A DNA stretch of 64,000 nt from Acetobacteraceae bacterium (GTDB lineage Bacteria > Pseudomonadota > Alphaproteobacteria > Acetobacterales > Acetobacteraceae), in assembly GCA_004843345.1 (NCBI GenBank), contig CP039460.1:1535001-1599000 (forward strand). The letters are read 5' to 3'. This document shows, piece by piece, positions 48,265-57,368 of the stretch (positions are counted from its first letter, which is position 1; each line of letters starts with the position of its first letter). Both the position numbers and the translations under genes were made by a program. Below the pieces are notes generated by a model that ran no database searches, was not told the origin of the DNA, and worked only from the letters and a program-made list of their open reading frames with translations.

Positions 48265-49200
48265 TCAAGAAAAAAGAAGAGAGGAAAGCTTACGTCTGCA
48301 ACGGCGTGTCAAATCACTTTCTCCCCAAGCTTCAAAAAAGTGGAACAAGGTTTGTTTGGCTTCTTTAGCCACTTCTTCGTCGGGCTTTGTTGAAAGAATA
48401 GAAAGGATAAGGTCGGCTGCTTCCTCTGACTTGCCAGCCGCATTTAAAGCATTAGCAAGTTTGAATTGCGTTTCGGTATCTTCGGGGGAATTTGCAGCGG
48501 CTTTCTCCAAGGTTTCTAACTCAGAAAGAGCCTCTCCCTTTTTTTCTGCAATTTCGAGAGCTGCAACAGCGCCCTTAATCTCCGCATTTTCTATCATCGT
48601 TTCTGGAATATCTGCTAAGGCTTCCTTCGCTGCTTCAATTTCATCCATGGCAATGAGGGAACGTAACAATCCTGCCCATGCTTGCGCATTTTCAGGGTTC
48701 TTTTCAAGAATTTCGCCAAAACAGGCACACGCTTCATCAAATTTGTTTTCTTTGATGGCCTTTTGCCCTTTTTCAAGCAGATGTGTGGCGGGAACAGAGA
48801 TGCCTATTTTTTTTAATGCCGCTTCAAGAAACTGATGCACTGCTTCTGGAGATTTGCTTCCTTGAAACAGATCAATAATTTTTCCTTGCGTAAAAAGAAC
48901 GGTTAGGGGAACAGCGTTAAGCGGAAGACCGCTTTGGACAAGCTGTTGGCAAAGGGTACGATTTTCGAGGAGGTTCAAACGCCCCAAGCGGATGATTCCT
49001 TCCATAGAGGCGGTGACATTTTTTAAAGTTGAAAAAAGCGTCTCGGAATCTGGATCGTTTTCTGTCACAAATTCCAAAAGAAAAGGGCTATTAAGGCTTC
49101 CCTCTAAAACTTCCTGCATGAAGTTTTTCTCAGTGATTTCAAGATAGTCTCCTCCCAGAGAATTTTGGGAAAGTGTAAAGGAATCGTTAGAGAGAGACAT
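48265..49200 (-). CDS. Thioredoxin-like TPR protein, CnoX/YbbN-like
   Basis: A 311-residue protein with an N-terminal thioredoxin fold (about 28-130) followed by TPR helices (about 130-300, FDEACACFGEILEKNPENAQAW and later DTETQFKLANALNAAGKSEEAADLI). The redox CxxC is missing: the site reads ENDPDSE, as in YbbN/CnoX holdases that lack classic oxidoreductase activity. It probably holds unfolded proteins for GroEL/DnaK. First gene of the Lon-N/Trm112 cluster. Confidence 0.88.
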   Translation of the reverse strand: MSLSNDSFTLSQNSLGGDYLEITEKNFMQEVLEGSLNSPFLLEFVTENDPDSETLFSTLKNVTASMEGIIRLGRLNLLENRTLCQQLVQSGLPLNAVPLTVLFTQGKIIDLFQGSKSPEAVHQFLEAALKKIGISVPATHLLEKGQKAIKENKFDEACACFGEILEKNPENAQAWAGLLRSLIAMDEIEAAKEALADIPETMIENAEIKGAVAALEIAEKKGEALSELETLEKAAANSPEDTETQFKLANALNAAGKSEEAADLILSILSTKPDEEVAKEAKQTLFHFFEAWGESDLTRRCRRKLSSLLFS

Positions 49201-49321
49201 ACAAACTGGCCTTAAATCTTAAAAATAACGTATTTTCTATAAAGCTGTGCATTCTTTATGGCTGAAACAAGGCAGGAAGGAAAAGAAAAACTCAAAAATT
49301 TATATTTTTATAAATTAGGAC

Positions 49322-49351
49322 TTGCCAGAAAAGGTCTCTAAGACGTATATC
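49322..49351 (+). promoter_or_regulatory. Predicted promoter of tRNA-Gly genes
   Basis: TTGCCA (49322-49327) and TATATC (49346-49351) are separated by 18 bases, about 32 bases upstream of the first tRNA-Gly. An imperfect inverted repeat (TCTCTAAGACG against CGTCTCTTAGAGA) brackets the -10 element. Predicted by eye only. Confidence 0.4.
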
Positions 49352-49382
49352 ATGTTCAACGTCTCTTAGAGATTAGAAGAGT

Positions 49383-49457
49383 GCGGGCGTAGCTCAGGGG
49401 TAGAGCACAACCTTGCCAAGGTTGGGGTCGAGGGTTCGAATCCCTTCGCCCGCTCCA
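49383..49457 (+). tRNA. tRNA-Gly (GCC), copy 1
   Basis: The acceptor arms GCGGGCG and CGCCCGC pair fully. The anticodon loop CTTGCCAAG gives GCC (glycine GGC/GGT codons). GGTTCGAATCC is the T-arm, and CCA is encoded at 49455-49457. A terminator hairpin starts within the 3' end. Confidence 0.97.
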
Positions 49458-49483
49458 TGTTTTTCAAGCATGGAGCTTTTTTT
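49452..49483 (+). terminator. Terminator overlapping tRNA-Gly copy 1 3' end
   Basis: GCTCCATG and CATGGAGC form an 8-bp stem whose left arm is the tRNA's last bases including CCA; a T-run follows. Confidence 0.75.
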
Positions 49484-49504
49484 GTTTAAGTATGTCTCAA
49501 GAGT

Positions 49505-49579
49505 GCGGGCGTAGCTCAGGGGTAGAGCACAACCTTGCCAAGGTTGGGGTCGAGGGTTCGAATCCCTTCGCCCGCTCCA
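49505..49579 (+). tRNA. tRNA-Gly (GCC), copy 2
   Basis: Identical in sequence to copy 1, including anticodon GCC and encoded CCA (49577-49579). It lies 47 bases after copy 1 and is followed by the same hairpin. Confidence 0.97.
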
Positions 49580-49605
49580 TGTTTTTTCAAGCATGGAGCT
49601 TTTTT
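49574..49605 (+). terminator. Terminator overlapping tRNA-Gly copy 2 3' end
   Basis: The same GCTCCATG/CATGGAGC stem with a six-T loop insertion and a T-run, starting inside the tRNA acceptor. Confidence 0.75.
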
Positions 49606-49716
49606 AATCTCTATTTTTACTATCAAATTTCAAAAAAAATTTAGATATATAAAAACAGGATGCTTTTTCAAACATCCTGTTTCTAAAGAGAAAATAAGGC
49701 GACTTACCCTAATTCT

Positions 49717-50127
49717 TTACTGAGCCGGCGCTTCGGTTACCTCGTGTGTTGTCGTTGAGATAACATTGCCATTTTTGTCTTTTTTTGTTGTGACAATGGT
49801 TTTTTTCACAAGGGCTGTTTGCTGCTGGGGTTGCACAGCAACGGGTGCTGGCTGTTTTAGGCATTCCATAACCATGGTTTCACGCACGGCAAATCCGAGC
49901 GCAAGCCAGTTTCTCCAACCGCCAAAGGAAGCGTTGGTATCAGAGAGCATTTTATAGCCATTTGGGCATTCTTGGTTTGCAACACGTTGGCATTTAGCCG
50001 CAGGATGATCGCCACCGCTGCATGTTACATCAAGAAGATCAACACCTTGTGGTGTCTGCACATGTTCTACGGTTGTACAACCAGCAAGTGTTGCTGCGGC
50101 GAGAAGAGAAAGTGCAAATTTTTTCAT
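49717..50127 (-). CDS. Small lipoprotein of unknown function
   Basis: A 136-residue lipoprotein with KK n-region and lipobox LAGC (Cys17); the ATG at 50127 is chosen over the longer one at 50148. The mature part has four further Cys (TCSGGDHPAAKC, NQEC, VMEC) and a Gln/Val/Thr-rich tail with KKTIVTTKKDKNGN. The Cys pattern suggests disulfides in the periplasm. No family recognised. Confidence 0.72.
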   Translation of the reverse strand: MKKFALSLLAAATLAGCTTVEHVQTPQGVDLLDVTCSGGDHPAAKCQRVANQECPNGYKMLSDTNASFGGWRNWLALGFAVRETMVMECLKQPAPVAVQPQQQTALVKKTIVTTKKDKNGNVISTTTHEVTEAPAQ

Positions 50128-50325
50128 AGAGATTAAAATCCTGCCCATGAGAGATGATTAAAATAATTAGGGAAATCCATACCGCAAAAAATCGATAATT
50201 TCCCATTTTACGCTGAATGGTAAATCTTTTCTGGTTTTCTTTGTAAGGGGGAGTCTGTATTTTTCTTCTAGTTGTGGATTTTAAGAAGCAATTCAGTTTT
50301 TCCGAAGGCTAAGAAAGATTTTGTG

Positions 50326-50748
50326 ATGCAAACTTGGGTACTTTATGCACTTTTATCTATGTTTTCAGCAGGGGCTGTTTCCGTCATTGGGAAGATGGGA
50401 CTGACAGGGATTTCCTCAGAAGTTGGTTTGACGGTGAGGACATTGTTTGTCAGTTTTTTTGTGCTGATTTTTGCTGGAATTTTTACCCAAGCAAAGGAAT
50501 ATGCAACGCTTGCATGGGAGAATTATTTATGGCTTGGTATTTCAGGCCTTGCGACTGCTTTTTCATGGATATTTTATTATAAAGCTTTAAAAATAGGGAA
50601 TGTTGCAAATATCGCTTTGATTGATAAAGGCAGTGTTGTCGTTGCAATGATTCTTGCTTATCTTTTCTTAGGGGAGGCGATTAGCTGGCGCATGGCAGGA
50701 GGCTGTTCTTTAATTGTCTGTGGTTTGCTGGTCATTGCATGGCGTTAA
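50326..50748 (+). CDS. EamA-family small transporter
   Basis: A 140-residue protein with one EamA domain (about four to five helices) in the drug/metabolite transporter superfamily. Features are the N-terminal ALLSMFSAGAVSVIGKMG, YYKALKIGNVANIALIDKGSVV and AYLFLGEAISWRMAGG. Such half-size members probably work as homodimers. I place the start at the ATG of MQTWVLY. Substrate unknown. Confidence 0.86.
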   Translation: MQTWVLYALLSMFSAGAVSVIGKMGLTGISSEVGLTVRTLFVSFFVLIFAGIFTQAKEYATLAWENYLWLGISGLATAFSWIFYYKALKIGNVANIALIDKGSVVVAMILAYLFLGEAISWRMAGGCSLIVCGLLVIAWR

Positions 50749-50768
50749 AGTAGTCTAAAGAATTGACG

Positions 50769-53498
50769 CTAAAAAGAGACATTGAGAGATCCAAAAAATT
50801 CTCTTGGGGCTGACCATGCAAGGTTAGGTGTTTTGTCGCCTGAGACAGCTGCTCCTAGGTTATATAATTGTGTCGTGTAATGTTGATCAAAGAGATTACT
50901 TACAGAGAATGCGAGTTTTACTTTGTCTCTTTGCATATTTGGCCCTAATAACAATGAACCTGTAAATTCAGAAGTCCAGTAGCCTGGATTTTTGACGTCG
51001 CCTGTATAGGTGACATTTGTCTGGCTGTTGTAATTAACATTGAGATCCCAAGCTAAGCGTCCATTCCTGTAATGAACATTTGTCTTATACATATAGCGTG
51101 GATAGTTTACTTGTTGAACGCCATTTAAGGAGGTGCTTTTGCCATTTAAGTTTGGGACAGAGCCTTCATAAACGGCATGATTGTATGAAAAGCTATTCAT
51201 AAAATCCAACTGTCCTAAATAATTTGGCATTCTAAATATTCTTGATAGGTGAGCGAGGCCTACAAGATCCATCCCGTCCATTTTTTCATTACCTAAATCA
51301 GCTAAATATTGGCTTTGTGTCGAACTCGCCGAATTTCCGATTGTCACGGTTCCAAGCCGTCCAATATAGTCTGTATGATAATAATCCAGACCTAAATTGA
51401 AAGATTTCCCGCTATAACGATAACCAACAACATAGTTCCAAGTCCGCTCGCCTCGTAAATTCTTTTTTTCTTGTTCAAAAGCAGTCTGTCCACTGTTAAG
51501 GCTGGCAGAATTTCCGAGCTTATAGCTCCAAGCAGCGCCACCAGCATCAATAGGTCGCATATTTTCTGCAACATCGAAATAAAATTCATGCTGTTTGGAG
51601 ATTTTCCAGTCATAGTTAAAATGAGGTAAAAACGCATTTGATTGGGTGAGGCGGCCGCTAGGGCCACGATAACTATAGCTCGCAGGATTTCCATTCTCAG
51701 CAGATCCTCCAGCTCCCCAGGACCAGAGTGTTTGATCGCTGGCGCGGTCGTACCAGCTGCCATTTTCTGTTTGAACAAGGGATTTAAATCCGTAGGTGAA
51801 AGTCATATTTTTCGAGAGTTTAAAGGCATCTTCAGCATAAAATTGAAAAGTATTGCTTGTAAAAACAGAGTTTGTTGCAAGTATCCCGTCGGCGTTTTTT
51901 AAATCAAAGTCATTATTCGTTTGGTTTGCGCTATTGAGCGGATAAAAGAATCTTGGGTCATGATAGCGGTTATTTTCGTACCAGATCCCCGTTTTTAGCG
52001 TGTTGCGATGTCCTAATTGAATGGAAAAATTTTGTGTAATTCCGATACGCCTTCCTTTTACATGCTCATCGGCAATTCCGAGATTTGATGCGCCTCCAGG
52101 GGCATTAGCAGGTGTTGTGTAAAATCTGGAAGCTGTGCCAGATCGGCTGTCTGTGACTTGTCCATAGACAACAGAGCTGGATTTGATTGTAGGACTAATT
52201 TGGAAGTCTGCTTTCAGGCCTTCTAAATAGACACGTTGAACTTCTGTGTTTCCATAGACAAGATTGCACAAATCTGTATTTGTGGTTTGTTTATGGTTGC
52301 AGGCTCCTGCAAGATTATTTGCAGCGTTGTAATCGGGTGCAAAATTATAATCGCCATAGCCTAATGATTTTTTCATGGAAACAGTATTATCTGTTGTGCC
52401 ATATTCAGGCTGATCGGCCCAGTTTGATGTGAGAGTGAGTTTTCCAAAACTCGAAAGGGGTTGAACCAATTTAAAATTGATAGATTCTTCTCTATTGTAC
52501 CCGTAAGGGCGTTTCCCTGCACCTCCATAGGGCGCTAATAGAGCCATTTCTTTTTCGCTAGCGTAGCTGTTTGTCCAGAGATCTTGTGCATTTCTGAGAA
52601 AAGAAACGGCAAATTTGGTGCCTGTTTTATTGAGTTTCCCAGAATCTAATTTGCCGAAAGTTCGGTAACCATTAAAACTGCCGAATTGCTGACTTATATG
52701 CACTCCAAAAGTGTTGCTCGGATCAAAGGTTGTGTAGGTAACGGCACCCCCTAATGTTGTTGCAGAGGGAGTTGTGAGAGCGCCAGCCCCTTGAGATGCA
52801 GAAAGTGATGCAATGTTTTCTTGAATAATAATTTGATTTGCATCAGCGCCAGCTGTGCTGCCATAGCCTTGGCTGCCTAATGGAATACCGTCCATTGTAA
52901 AGCCAAGCTGTGTTTGGTTGTAACCGCGTAAATAGAAGGTGTTGGCGAAGGCATCGAGGCCGCTGGCATCTGAAGATTGAAAATTTGCGCCAGGGGTTGA
53001 GGCTGCTAAAGCCTGTAAAGCGTTTGTTCCTTCGGCAAAATGTTCGAGTGTTGCCCGCCCAATCGCTGTTTCAGCATTATGGGATTCTTCAGGATTGCTT
53101 GGTTTGTGCCGATGTCCAATAGCACCTAGATGTTCACTCCCACCGCTATGCCGGTTCGATATTTTTCTTTTGCTTCGAAGAGAGGAGGTTTGATCTGTTG
53201 ATGGGGTAAAGAACTTTTTATATGTCGCACTATTGCGAGGATCATCTAGGTCTAAGTGATTTTGCGGTTCTGTAAAATATCGTTTGTAAGTAGGACTATT
53301 CTCAATAGAAAAAGAATCTGTCTGTGGTTTTACATGTTCTTTTTCAGTCGCGTTCTGTGCTTCTACTTTTTCTGGCAAAAAGAGAAGAGCGCCCACGATG
53401 AAAAATGTACGTGGAATAAAACGATTTTTAGGAAGATTTGGAAAGTCACAAGGAGGGCGGCAAAAAGTTTTTTGGGATTTTTGCGCCCGGGCGCTCAT
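50769..53498 (-). CDS. TonB-dependent outer-membrane receptor with N-terminal extension
   Basis: A 909-residue receptor: signal sequence (about 24-48, FIPRTFFIVGALLF), an N-terminal linker with two copies of a 10-residue motif (NSPTYKRYFT at 67-76, NSATYKKFFT at 89-98) and a His-rich stretch, then plug (FYLRGYNQTQLGFTMDGIP) and a large beta-barrel ending in aromatic LNVSF. The cargo is unknown. ATG at 53498 overlaps the stop of a 16-codon upstream frame as ATGA. A GC-rich patch with palindrome GCGCCCGGGCGC lies over its first codons. Confidence 0.88.
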   Translation of the reverse strand: MSARAQKSQKTFCRPPCDFPNLPKNRFIPRTFFIVGALLFLPEKVEAQNATEKEHVKPQTDSFSIENSPTYKRYFTEPQNHLDLDDPRNSATYKKFFTPSTDQTSSLRSKRKISNRHSGGSEHLGAIGHRHKPSNPEESHNAETAIGRATLEHFAEGTNALQALAASTPGANFQSSDASGLDAFANTFYLRGYNQTQLGFTMDGIPLGSQGYGSTAGADANQIIIQENIASLSASQGAGALTTPSATTLGGAVTYTTFDPSNTFGVHISQQFGSFNGYRTFGKLDSGKLNKTGTKFAVSFLRNAQDLWTNSYASEKEMALLAPYGGAGKRPYGYNREESINFKLVQPLSSFGKLTLTSNWADQPEYGTTDNTVSMKKSLGYGDYNFAPDYNAANNLAGACNHKQTTNTDLCNLVYGNTEVQRVYLEGLKADFQISPTIKSSSVVYGQVTDSRSGTASRFYTTPANAPGGASNLGIADEHVKGRRIGITQNFSIQLGHRNTLKTGIWYENNRYHDPRFFYPLNSANQTNNDFDLKNADGILATNSVFTSNTFQFYAEDAFKLSKNMTFTYGFKSLVQTENGSWYDRASDQTLWSWGAGGSAENGNPASYSYRGPSGRLTQSNAFLPHFNYDWKISKQHEFYFDVAENMRPIDAGGAAWSYKLGNSASLNSGQTAFEQEKKNLRGERTWNYVVGYRYSGKSFNLGLDYYHTDYIGRLGTVTIGNSASSTQSQYLADLGNEKMDGMDLVGLAHLSRIFRMPNYLGQLDFMNSFSYNHAVYEGSVPNLNGKSTSLNGVQQVNYPRYMYKTNVHYRNGRLAWDLNVNYNSQTNVTYTGDVKNPGYWTSEFTGSLLLGPNMQRDKVKLAFSVSNLFDQHYTTQLYNLGAAVSGDKTPNLAWSAPREFFGSLNVSF

Positions 53499-53545
53499 CG
53501 CGGCGGCGAGAGCTCGGACAAAAGACGGCGGAATAATTTTGCCAT
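53495..53545 (-). CDS. Possible leader peptide before TonB receptor
   Basis: A 16-residue frame, MAKLFRRLLSELSPPR, ends in a TGA that overlaps the receptor ATG. Only AAAAAG precedes its ATG, so translation is uncertain. It may couple receptor translation, or be chance. Confidence 0.3.
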   Translation of the reverse strand: MAKLFRRLLSELSPPR

Positions 53546-53719
53546 CTTTTTAAAGGAAGGAAAATGAGTCGGTGGACTCAAATGATCAAAGGTGGCGAAA
53601 CAATTCAAAGGAAATATCCAATAAAGTTACGGCTTAATTGATGGAGATGGATGTATATCTAGGATTCGTTTTTTAGGCAAGTTTTATTTTTAGTCATAAT
53701 GATTTTGAGATGTCCTGTT

Positions 53720-55834
53720 TTAAAAATAGATAGAGCTGGTGAGATGCCACGTCCTAGGGAGTCCTAGTGCAGCGACATTGGTGGCGGAGGAGCCGGCACT
53801 TGCGCTTGGAGTCATAGAGGCCCAATAATTTTCCTGCGTGACATTATCCACCTCAAAACGAAAAACAATATTCTTATCGCAGATTTTGGTTGCAAATCGT
53901 GCGCCTAAATCAAGGGTTACATACTGATTGGCCCAACTTGTATTATAAATATTAGCAGCTCTTGTGCTGACATAATGGATATTCGCATTAAGGCCTAAGC
54001 CTCTGATTTGATGCGGATGGTAGTCCAAGAGAAAATTGGAAGCCCATTCAGGAACTCCAGGAATTTCTTTGTTTTCATAATTTAGATTGCTGGCATGTTC
54101 TAAAAAAGGATGAAGCCATGTAACACCTCCCAAGACAGCGATGTCAGGTGTCAGACTCCCAGAAGTTTGGAATTCGATCCCAGCATCTCTTTGAAGGCCG
54201 TTATAGTTGAATAGATGCGTAACAGGATCTGTAAAGGCATAGGGGCGATCCATGGTAAATCCATCCAAATTGAAATTAATACGCTTGCGGTAAAGATATT
54301 TAATACCGCCTTCAAATTGTTCTGACTGATAAATTGGAAGTATTTCTCCAGCATTGAGTGAGCCAGAAGAGGCCTGTGTGCCATCACCAACCGATTTTCC
54401 CCAGTTAAAATAGGCACTAAAAGAGGAGGTTGGATGAAAAACGGCGGCAACAGAAGGTGAAAAACTTCCTTGGCTATGCGATTGAGAGGTGATTTGATGC
54501 TGCTTATTATAATTTTCGAGGTTAATCCATCCCCATGAAAATTCGCCCATGACAGAAAAATATTTTCCAATTTCCATTTGATCGCCCAAAATAAGGCTTT
54601 GCTGCTGCGTGGTGGATTGGTGATAGCTGCCTGAAAATTTAGGTTCAGGGCCAGAGACAATTTGAGGATTGTTAATGTTGGCCACACCAATATTAAAAGA
54701 TTGAAATTGAAGGGGAGAGTCCATAGAGGCAGTAAAGCCATTTGTGCCAAGATTAAGATGATGCTGTATTACACCCGTTTTTATGTCGGCATTTAAATAA
54801 GCAAGATTACTCCAGACTGAAAATTCGCGCCCAACAGGTGCCGCCGTGACACTTTGCTGATAGTCGCCCTGATTGTTTAAAATTGTGTTGGTAATAGAGT
54901 AATTATAGCTTGGTGAGCTTTGGTAAAGGCCACCTAAGGTTAGATGTAAATGTTGATTAAAATCATGTTTTAATTTCATGATGCCAAGCGCCGTAGAAGC
55001 ATTCACCCCACCTTGAGATTCTCCAAATCCGGGGGTAGCAGCGCTCGGCGCATTTGGCAGCTTAACATTCGAGCCATAAGTAAAAATGCCAGGAAGGCCA
55101 GAAAAGGACATATTATACTGGCTACCGTCTAACTCTAATTTTGTTCGTTTTGTTAATTGAATATCAATATCGCCACTATAGGCGTTTCGCCATTGATTAG
55201 AGCCTTTTACATACATTTGTCCTGTTTGGTTAAGGTAGTTGAAGCGGATTTTGATCGGTCCTTTCCCAAGGGAAGTATCTAAAGATTCCAAAGGAGATCC
55301 AGTTGAATCATAGCCAAAATTAAAATTGAAAAAAGGTTTTGCAGTTGGACGTTTGAGGGTGACATCAACCATGCCTGCGGGACTTTCCGGGCCGTACATT
55401 GCGCCAGAAATACCATTGAGAATGGTTAGGCTATCGATTTCCTCTGTCGCAAGAGGCGTTGAAAAACTTGCATTGAGGCCATCAATACGAGAATTTGCGA
55501 ATTTATCAGCTAAAAAACCACGATTGATAATGCCTGTAAAAACAGGATTGTCGCCTTTAGGCTGGATTTGAACAGAAGGCATAAAACCAACAAGCTGATC
55601 GACCGTTCGGAGCTGCTGGTTCTCAATGACGTCATGCCCAACTTGCATTGCAGAAAAAGGGGCTTTTTGGAGATCAAGATTTCCCAAAGGACCAAAATTG
55701 GCTTTTCGGTTAAGGTAATCTACCTTTTTGCCTGAGATTTGATCCACTGGGTCTGGAAAGGCATTTTTCTTTATGCCCTTAATGGAGAGATGCTCCTCCG
55801 CTTTCGCTGTGAGCGGTACAGAGAGGAGGAGCAT
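53720..55834 (-). CDS. TonB-dependent siderophore-type receptor
   Basis: A 704-residue barrel receptor of the TonB siderophore type: plug segment VDQLVGFMPSVQIQP, NRGFLADKFANSRIDGLN, EIDSLTILNGISGAMYGPESPAGMVDVTLKRPT, and a C-terminal TWHLTSSIYF. The first ATG gives MLLLSVPLTAKAEE, a signal peptide without its basic start. The frame stays open upstream and encodes a basic then hydrophobic segment (HKRLSSQSFFKLSAFFS), but no ATG, GTG or TTG there. So the N-terminus is unsettled (indel, non-standard start or real loss). Ferric-siderophore uptake is inferred from the family. Confidence 0.87.
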   Translation of the reverse strand: MLLLSVPLTAKAEEHLSIKGIKKNAFPDPVDQISGKKVDYLNRKANFGPLGNLDLQKAPFSAMQVGHDVIENQQLRTVDQLVGFMPSVQIQPKGDNPVFTGIINRGFLADKFANSRIDGLNASFSTPLATEEIDSLTILNGISGAMYGPESPAGMVDVTLKRPTAKPFFNFNFGYDSTGSPLESLDTSLGKGPIKIRFNYLNQTGQMYVKGSNQWRNAYSGDIDIQLTKRTKLELDGSQYNMSFSGLPGIFTYGSNVKLPNAPSAATPGFGESQGGVNASTALGIMKLKHDFNQHLHLTLGGLYQSSPSYNYSITNTILNNQGDYQQSVTAAPVGREFSVWSNLAYLNADIKTGVIQHHLNLGTNGFTASMDSPLQFQSFNIGVANINNPQIVSGPEPKFSGSYHQSTTQQQSLILGDQMEIGKYFSVMGEFSWGWINLENYNKQHQITSQSHSQGSFSPSVAAVFHPTSSFSAYFNWGKSVGDGTQASSGSLNAGEILPIYQSEQFEGGIKYLYRKRINFNLDGFTMDRPYAFTDPVTHLFNYNGLQRDAGIEFQTSGSLTPDIAVLGGVTWLHPFLEHASNLNYENKEIPGVPEWASNFLLDYHPHQIRGLGLNANIHYVSTRAANIYNTSWANQYVTLDLGARFATKICDKNIVFRFEVDNVTQENYWASMTPSASAGSSATNVAALGLPRTWHLTSSIYF

Positions 55835-55954
55835 TGAGAAAAATGCAGAGAGTTTAAAGAAGGATTGAGAGCTAAGTCGTTTATGAAAAAAGAAATCTAG
55901 AGAAACAAACCTTTCGAATAATGTTTAACCCATGAAGATACTTTTAAAAGAAGA

Positions 55955-57262
55955 TTATTCTGTGCCTTTTGGTTTTATATCTTCTTCAATAATTTCTAAG
56001 TCGGCGTCACCTTTAGCACGTTTTGAATGAATGTGAAGCTTTTTTTCAATTTTCATAAAAGCTTTACGGTCTGCAAGAGTTGCCTTTTGATAAGCTTCTT
56101 CCCGTTCTTTTCTTTCAATTTCTTTTAATTCACGCAGTTGCCGAGGGGAAAGCTGGATAGAGGCAGGGATAGGAGGAGAATCAGAAGAGGTGCTCTCCTG
56201 AAGTCTTTGAATATCTTCAGGCGCAGCCCAAGCTCGCCAAAGGCTTGTCATACAGGCCATAATCGCAGGGCCGAGGAAAAGGCCAAGCAGTCCCATAAGC
56301 TCGATACCACCTAGAATACCAAATAAGACCCAAAGGAAAGGAAGATTTGTTCGTCCACCAATTAATGCTGGACGAATAAATTGATCCGCAATGGATTGGA
56401 CAAGATAACCGAAGATAAAGCAGGCAATACCCCAGGCAACAGATTTAAAGCAAATAACGAGGCAGCAGAGTAAGAGTACGAAAGTTCCAACAAAAGGAAT
56501 CATCGAACTGATACCCGTGAGAAGACCTAACAAGACGGCCTGTGGAGCTTGCGCAAAAATATAAGAGATTCCAATGAAGATACCTTCACCAATCCCAACT
56601 AAAACCAAACCTGTTAAGGTGCCGTAAACAGAACCAACAATTTGCTGGGCAAGGGCTTCACCTTGTGCGCCAAAAAATTTAATGCTGACACGGTTAACTT
56701 GTTTAATGAGGACATCTGCATATTTTAGGATACAGAAAACTGCTGTCAGCGCAAAAGTGAACTGCACACTGATGTCCATGACAGCTAAGCTTAGGTTTTT
56801 GGTAAGATTTGCGGCGGGGCTGACATCAATAGATTGAACAAAACGCTTGATTTCTTCTGGACTTGCTAGATTTTTATCCCACCACGAAGAAATCATAGGG
56901 AATTTTTCAACCCATGCTGGGGTTGGCAGACCATGATGAACCATAGACATTAAAGCAGGAACAGCTTCGACAGCCTGAACGCTGGCCTCATAGGCAAGAT
57001 AACTTAAAGGAACAATAGCTAGAAGCGCAATAAGGGTCACGGCCAAGGTTGGCAGGATAAGAGGACGCCAATATTTGCTTTTTGGAAAAAAACCTTCTGC
57101 CCGATAGTACGGAGGCCATGCGCAGATGGAGATGATAACGGCCCAACCAAGTGCTGGTATAAAAGGCGCTAAAAGAAAAATGCTTGCCGTGATGATGCAG
57201 ACCGCTAAAAAAAATCTAGCGTATTTTTGCAAGTCTTTATTCGAAGGGGTATTCAAAGGCAT
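55955..57262 (-). CDS. AI-2E-family (PerM-type) transporter
   Basis: A 435-residue AI-2E family protein with about eight helices, including LIALLAIVPLSYLAYEA, GLVLVGIGEGIFIGISYI, LTGISSMIPFVGTFVLL and GGRTNLPFLWVLFGILGG. Some members are Na+/H+ antiporters or export signals such as AI-2; the function here is unassigned. The C-terminal ~90 residues are charged and cytoplasmic (KEIERKEREEAYQKA). It is minus strand, separate from ppa by 106 bases that include the ppa terminator. Confidence 0.88.
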   Translation of the reverse strand: MPLNTPSNKDLQKYARFFLAVCIITASIFLLAPFIPALGWAVIISICAWPPYYRAEGFFPKSKYWRPLILPTLAVTLIALLAIVPLSYLAYEASVQAVEAVPALMSMVHHGLPTPAWVEKFPMISSWWDKNLASPEEIKRFVQSIDVSPAANLTKNLSLAVMDISVQFTFALTAVFCILKYADVLIKQVNRVSIKFFGAQGEALAQQIVGSVYGTLTGLVLVGIGEGIFIGISYIFAQAPQAVLLGLLTGISSMIPFVGTFVLLLCCLVICFKSVAWGIACFIFGYLVQSIADQFIRPALIGGRTNLPFLWVLFGILGGIELMGLLGLFLGPAIMACMTSLWRAWAAPEDIQRLQESTSSDSPPIPASIQLSPRQLRELKEIERKEREEAYQKATLADRKAFMKIEKKLHIHSKRAKGDADLEIIEEDIKPKGTE

Positions 57263-57309
57263 AATGGTCAGTACTTCATCAAAGGGAGCATGGTCTATTT
57301 TAAGAATAT

Positions 57310-57352
57310 AAAAAGAAAGCTGAAAAGAAAATGAACTTTCTTCTCAGCTTTC
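57310..57352 (-). terminator. ppa terminator
   Basis: Read on the minus strand, GAAAGCTGA and TCAGCTTTC close a stem extended by AAGAAA/TTTCTT inside, followed by a T-run, 17 bases past the ppa stop. Confidence 0.75.
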
Positions 57353-57368
57353 AACCACGTAAACTTAT

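Larger units (their letters stand above)
49378..49606 (+). repeat. Tandem duplication of tRNA-Gly with its terminator
   Basis: Unit 1 (about 49378-49483) and unit 2 (about 49500-49606) share AAGAG, the tRNA and the hairpin; the only clear difference is one extra T in the hairpin loop of unit 2. The 16 bases between are unique. Confidence 0.85.

Noticed and set aside
49394-49594. 66-residue minus-strand frame with internal repeat
   Set aside because: It is read through the two tRNA-Gly genes, which explains the repeat.
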